A stretch of DNA of 64,000 bases. Source: CAZMRF01 sp964568735. Its GTDB lineage: Bacteria > Acidobacteriota > Polarisedimenticolia > JACPZX01. The stretch's first letter is position 1; each line of letters starts with the position of its first letter. Position numbers and translations under genes: made by a program. Where the stretch lies: assembly GCA_964568735.1 (NCBI GenBank), contig CAZMRF010000012.1:30587-94586 (forward strand). Reading direction: 5' to 3'. The notes under the pieces were generated by a model. It made no database searches and was not told where the DNA came from. It worked only from the letters and a program-made list of their open reading frames with translations. This document shows, piece by piece, positions 61,173 to 64,000 of the stretch.

Positions 61173-61936
61173 AGCCTGGGGCGCGCACCGAGGCGGCCCG
61201 GCAGAAAGCCGTCCGGGTCGTCAAGGAGCTCAAGAAGCTCTTCCCGGAGGCGCGCTGCGCCCTCGGCCACTCGACCCCGCTCGAGCTCCTCGTGGCCACC
61301 GTGCTCTCCGCCCAGTGTACCGACGCGCGGGTGAACCTCGTCACGCGCGACCTCTTCAAGAAATACCGCTCGGCCGCGGACTACGCCGCGGCACCGAGAG
61401 AGGAGCTCGAGAACGACATCCGCTCCACGGGCTTCTTCCGGAGCAAGGCGAAATCGATCCAGGGGCTCTGCGAGGAGATCGTCCGGAGCCACGGGGGCGA
61501 AGTCCCCCGCACGATGGAGGAGCTGGTCCGGCTGCCGGGCGTGGGCCGCAAGACGGCCAACGTGGTCCTGGGGGAGGCCTTCGGGATCACCTCCGGGATC
61601 GTCGTGGACACGCACGTCCATCGCATATCGAGGCGGCTCGGCCTGACGCGCGAGGAGGATCCCGTGAAGATCGAGCGGGATCTCATGGAGATCTTCCCCA
61701 GAACCGAATGGCTGGATCTCGGGATGAGGATGATCCTCCACGGCAGGGGCCTCTGCCCCGCCCGCTCGCCGCGCTGCGGCGAGTGCCCGCTCCTCGACGA
61801 GTGTCCCTTCGGCGCCCGCCAGGTCCGACCGATGGCAGGAACGCGAACCGCATCCACCTCCAGGATGGCCCGCCCGGCGAAGGCGCAGGAATCCCGCGGT
61901 CGGACGAGCCGCAGACTCAGAGGACGATTCGCATGA
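61169..61936 (+). CDS. nth: endonuclease III
   Basis: A 255-residue DNA glycosylase/AP lyase that removes oxidised pyrimidines. The helix-hairpin-helix is RLPGVGRKTANVV with the catalytic Lys, the catalytic Asp lies in VVDTHVHRIS, and the 4Fe-4S loop is CPARSPRCGECPLLDEC (C-x7-C-x2-C-x5-C). About 40 Arg/Ser/Thr-rich residues after the cluster form an unusual C-terminal tail. It overlaps the DUF1015 stop by 4 nt, and its own stop overlaps the next start, so all are coupled. Confidence 0.95.
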   Translation: MKPGARTEAARQKAVRVVKELKKLFPEARCALGHSTPLELLVATVLSAQCTDARVNLVTRDLFKKYRSAADYAAAPREELENDIRSTGFFRSKAKSIQGLCEEIVRSHGGEVPRTMEELVRLPGVGRKTANVVLGEAFGITSGIVVDTHVHRISRRLGLTREEDPVKIERDLMEIFPRTEWLDLGMRMILHGRGLCPARSPRCGECPLLDECPFGARQVRPMAGTRTASTSRMARPAKAQESRGRTSRRLRGRFA

Positions 61937-62172
61937 GCACACCGGGCGCTGAAACCACTTGCAGGTTCATCACCAGCTTCGGCGGGGCTGCCCGCTGCCA
62001 GGAGCCTCCCTACATCCTCGGCTTCTGCGAGTTCCACTTCGACTGCTTCCAGAAAGGAGAGATCGACGAGGAGGGGCGCATCTCCGATCTCCTCGACGAC
62101 CAGCAGCGGAGGCGCCAGATCAACTTCTACGGGGTCCAGCTCCCTGAAGAGACCAGACCCGTCAGCACCTGA
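61933..62172 (+). CDS. conserved small Cys-containing protein, function unknown
   Basis: A 79-residue protein. CRFITSFGGAARCQEPPYIL then GFCEFHFDCF has a C-x11-C...C-x5-C layout that could bind zinc. The rest, GRISDLLDDQQRRRQINFYG, is a helix and a short conserved end. Similar small proteins occur in many deltaproteobacterial and acidobacterial genomes; I know no function. It overlaps nth by 4 nt (ATGA) and its end overlaps the QueG reading frame, so it belongs to the same operon. Confidence 0.78.
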   Translation: MSTPGAETTCRFITSFGGAARCQEPPYILGFCEFHFDCFQKGEIDEEGRISDLLDDQQRRRQINFYGVQLPEETRPVST

Positions 62173-63280
62173 GGCCGCCGCGGCTCGGGATCCCCGCGAC
62201 GCCCGCCGGGCGATCGAGCAGCGCTCGCGCGAGCTGGGCTTCGACGCCTTCGGCGTCTGCGCCGCTCAGCCTCCCCCCGAGACGGCCCTCTACTCGGAGT
62301 GGCTCGCGCGCGGCTTCCACGGGCAGATGAGCTGGATGGATCGCTCCGCGGGCAAGCGGCTCGATCCCGCGCAGATCCTGCCCGGCGCCCGCAGCATCGT
62401 CGTGGGCACGGTGCGCTACGCGCCCCAGCCCGCTCCGGCGCGGAAGGCTCTCTCGGGTCGCGTCTCCTGCTACGCCTGGGGGGACGACTATCACGCCGTC
62501 GTCGGCGGGAAGGCGGCTCTTCTGTCGGCCTTCATGCGCGAGCGGTTCGGAGCGCGCGCCCTCGACTACGTGGACACCGGGCCCATCCTCGAGCGGATGT
62601 ACGCCGCGCGGGCGGGCGTGGGCTGGATCGGGAAGAACGCGATGGTCCTCAGCAAGGATCAGGGCTCCTACTTCTTCATCGCGGTCATCGTCTCCGACCT
62701 GGAGCTCCCGCCCGACGAGCCCGCCACCGACCAGTGCGGCGCCTGCACGCTGTGCATCGAAGCCTGCCCCACGGGCGCCATCGTGGAGCCCCGCATCGTC
62801 GACAGCCGCCTCTGCCTCTCCTACCACACGATCGAGCTTCGGGGGAGCTTCCCGGAGGAGCACAGGGAGGCCCTCGGCGACAGGGCCTTCGGGTGCGACG
62901 ACTGCCAGGAGGCCTGCCCCTGGAACGGCGCGCAGATCCAGGCGCCCGCTCCCCTGCTCCCGCGCCCGGGCAACGGGGCACCCGACCTCGCGGATCTCCT
63001 CTCGATGGACCTGGCGGAGTACACGCGGCGCTTCAGGGGAAGCGCCATGAAGCGCGCGACATGGGAAGGGCTGCGCCGCAATGCCGCCGTGGCCCTCGGC
63101 AACCTCATCGCGGGAGAGCACCCGGAGCCTCGTACCACCGGAGCCGAGGCCCCCGAGCCTTCGACAGAAGAGCGTCAACGGGCGATCCGCGCGCTTCGCG
63201 ATGCAGCGGAATCACCGGCGGCGCCCATCGCCGAAGCGGCGCGCTGGGCCCTCAGGCGGGCGTCAGAATCCGGGAGCTGA
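62144..63280 (+). CDS. queG: epoxyqueuosine reductase QueG (unusual start)
   Basis: This cobalamin- and 4Fe-4S-dependent enzyme makes queuosine from epoxyqueuosine in tRNA. GWIGKNAMVLSKDQGSYFF, two ferredoxin-like motifs CGACTLCIEACPTGAI and FGCDDCQEACPWN, and the catalytic-region Asp in YVDTGP are present. The first standard start in frame is ATG 62327, but that would delete conserved sequence encoded just before it (SRELGFDAFGVCAAQPP; SEWLARGFHGQMSW). No ATG, GTG or TTG lies upstream in that frame. I extend to the CTG at 62144, which overlaps the previous gene; the real start could be another non-standard codon. Confidence 0.88.
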   Translation: MKRPDPSAPEAAAARDPRDARRAIEQRSRELGFDAFGVCAAQPPPETALYSEWLARGFHGQMSWMDRSAGKRLDPAQILPGARSIVVGTVRYAPQPAPARKALSGRVSCYAWGDDYHAVVGGKAALLSAFMRERFGARALDYVDTGPILERMYAARAGVGWIGKNAMVLSKDQGSYFFIAVIVSDLELPPDEPATDQCGACTLCIEACPTGAIVEPRIVDSRLCLSYHTIELRGSFPEEHREALGDRAFGCDDCQEACPWNGAQIQAPAPLLPRPGNGAPDLADLLSMDLAEYTRRFRGSAMKRATWEGLRRNAAVALGNLIAGEHPEPRTTGAEAPEPSTEERQRAIRALRDAAESPAAPIAEAARWALRRASESGS

Positions 63281-63779
63281 GCACTGGCTCAATCAAGGGA
63301 GCCGGCTGAGAAGATCGGGCGGTGCCCGCCAAGTCGGATCGTTCTAGCAATCGCCAGTATCCCGTGACCGAAGTCGTGTCGACTTGCCCAGCGGTCCCAC
63401 GGTGGTGCGAAGCCAGTTGCAGCGCGATAGATGAATTCGTTGTTCGCAGTGACTTGGCAGCAGGTCGAACCTTGCACGCCAGGGTCGCCCTCTACTCAGA
63501 TGAAGGCACCACAATCCGCTCACCACACTGCAGCAGTTCTGCCGTAGGACCCTCCCGAGGGGGGAAGCTCCAATCCAGTCGAGGGTAGAGCCGTTGGTGG
63601 ATCCAGCCATCAGCCTCACGAACATCGTGGACGGATTCGTGGAACGACCGTCGGATGCGATGAAGGGGGCTTCCTGGGGCACCCGGGGTGACTTAGAAAA
63701 AAGTTCTTGACACTCACTGTACTTTCGTGTACTGTTCGCCTACCTGCCAGATCCCCAGAACAAGCTCCAGGAGCCGAAC
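63281..63779. other. AT-richer intergenic region with degenerate-looking content
   Basis: These 499 bases are less GC-rich than all other DNA in the window. Short ORFs occur on both strands (for example 63344-63682 on the minus strand, and 63504-63710 open on the plus strand with ISLTNIVDGFVERPSDAMKG), but none has a convincing start or full domain. It may be a remnant of a decayed or inserted element. The strong promoter at its right end is listed separately. Confidence 0.5.
63707..63735 (+). promoter_or_regulatory. promoter with a 10-bp-period direct repeat
   Basis: A perfect TTGACA (63707-63712) and TACTGT (63730-63735) are 17 bp apart. TGTACT occurs at 63718-63723 and again at 63728-63733, exactly 10 bp apart, across the spacer and -10, as expected of a repressor or activator site. 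An A-rich tract (63694-63702) lies upstream. Leader about 38 nt. Confidence 0.6.
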
Positions 63780-64000
63780 GTGCACGTCGCACCTGTCAGC
63801 TCTCCGCGGGAACCGACTCTCCGAGGCTTGCCTGCCGCCTGCCCGCAAGAGCCGTCGCTCCGAGACTTGCCCGTCACCCCACCTCAGGAGCCGAATCAGC
63901 GGTTCGTGGCGGTTCCGGCTCCGGCCGTGGATGGGGCTGGCCCCAGTCTCATCCCCCGCCGTCCGTCACTTGCCCATCTCGAGCGGCGGGCGGGCCGGCT
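63780..64000 (+). CDS. 5' part of an unidentified gene (runs off the window)
   Basis: The frame is open for 73 codons from the GTG at 63780 to the window end. AGGAG (63769-63773) lies 6 nt upstream, and a strong promoter lies at 63707-63735, so this is very likely a real gene start. The visible residues are Pro/Arg/Leu-rich with a degenerate repeat: PREPTLRGLP, then PQEPSLRDLP, then PQEPNQRF. I cannot assign a function. Confidence 0.6.
   Translation, partial: MHVAPVSSPREPTLRGLPAACPQEPSLRDLPVTPPQEPNQRFVAVPAPAVDGAGPSLIPRRPSLAHLERRAGR

Noticed and set aside
60314..61936. 540-codon open frame whose first half overlaps DUF1015
   Set aside because: Only the part from the ATG at 61169 is real (endonuclease III); the upstream half is an out-of-frame shadow.
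63504..63710. Short plus-strand frame ending at the TTGACA promoter
   Set aside because: It has plausible residues but no good start or ribosome site; it may be a remnant, so I did not list it as a gene.
63718..63733. LexA- or phage-operator palindrome at the TGTACT repeats
   Set aside because: The two copies are direct, not inverted, so a classic dyad operator does not fit; I kept it only as an operator-like direct repeat.

Overview
The window is uniformly GC-rich bacterial DNA, with G or C at most third codon positions, dense gene packing and many ATGA/GTGA stop-start overlaps. The gene repertoire suggests Acidobacteriota or a neighbouring phylum: a Ser/Thr kinase with a TolB-like domain and TPRs, an Oar-type TonB-dependent receptor with a carboxypeptidase-regulatory plug, a DUF5916 outer-membrane protein, partner-switching regulators with FHA domains, and AP-superfamily hydrolases. 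That placement is inference from gene content, since no rRNA is present. I saw no tRNA, rRNA, CRISPR array or intact insertion sequence.

Layout. (1) 1-2219 is the 3' part of mutS, followed by a small minus-strand hypothetical gene with its own intrinsic terminator. (2) 3200-13229 is a signalling block: an FHA-GAF histidine kinase coupled to an NtrC-type regulator, a Ser/Thr kinase coupled to a GAF-GAF-GGDEF protein, an RsbV-like STAS protein, an RsbW-like anti-sigma kinase, and an FHA-GAF-PP2C phosphatase. No sigma factor gene is in the window. (3) 13388-17663 holds a secreted protein with an internal duplication, a thioredoxin-like/MauE-like pair, an atypical SDR and an EamA transporter. (4) 17960-26478 carries sulfate activation (fused Sat-CysC, CysQ), a PAPS-type sulfotransferase, and a minus-strand operon of two AP-superfamily hydrolases, a ribbon-helix-helix-like protein and a membrane protein resembling the YidC/EMC3 fold.

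(5) 26460-35714 is an envelope region. A DUF4398 lipoprotein, two L,D-transpeptidases and a degenerate-looking third member lie downstream of a sigma-54 activator with an inactive-looking receiver domain. A very good -24/-12 promoter precedes a tiny proline-rich ORF, and a TonB-dependent receptor follows. (6) 35723-40577 holds a methyltransferase, alkylation repair (Ogt plus an Ada-N/AlkA fusion) and a ComM-type AAA+ ATPase. (7) 40797-49110 has a TPR zincin, the DUF5916 protein, a large chimeric outer-membrane protein, a metallo-beta-lactamase-fold hydrolase and a conserved Cys-rich protein.

(8) 49111-59705 is the most striking part. A secreted cohesin-domain protein is followed after 5 nt by a 2743-residue secreted subtilisin-like protease that carries four MAM-like modules and ends in a type I dockerin, so a matched cohesin-dockerin pair lies in one transcription unit. 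(9) 59796-63280 is a housekeeping operon: DUF1015, endonuclease III, a small protein, and QueG, whose conserved N-terminus has no standard start codon. (10) 63281-64000 is AT-richer and holds a strong promoter with an operator-like direct repeat in front of a gene that runs off the window.
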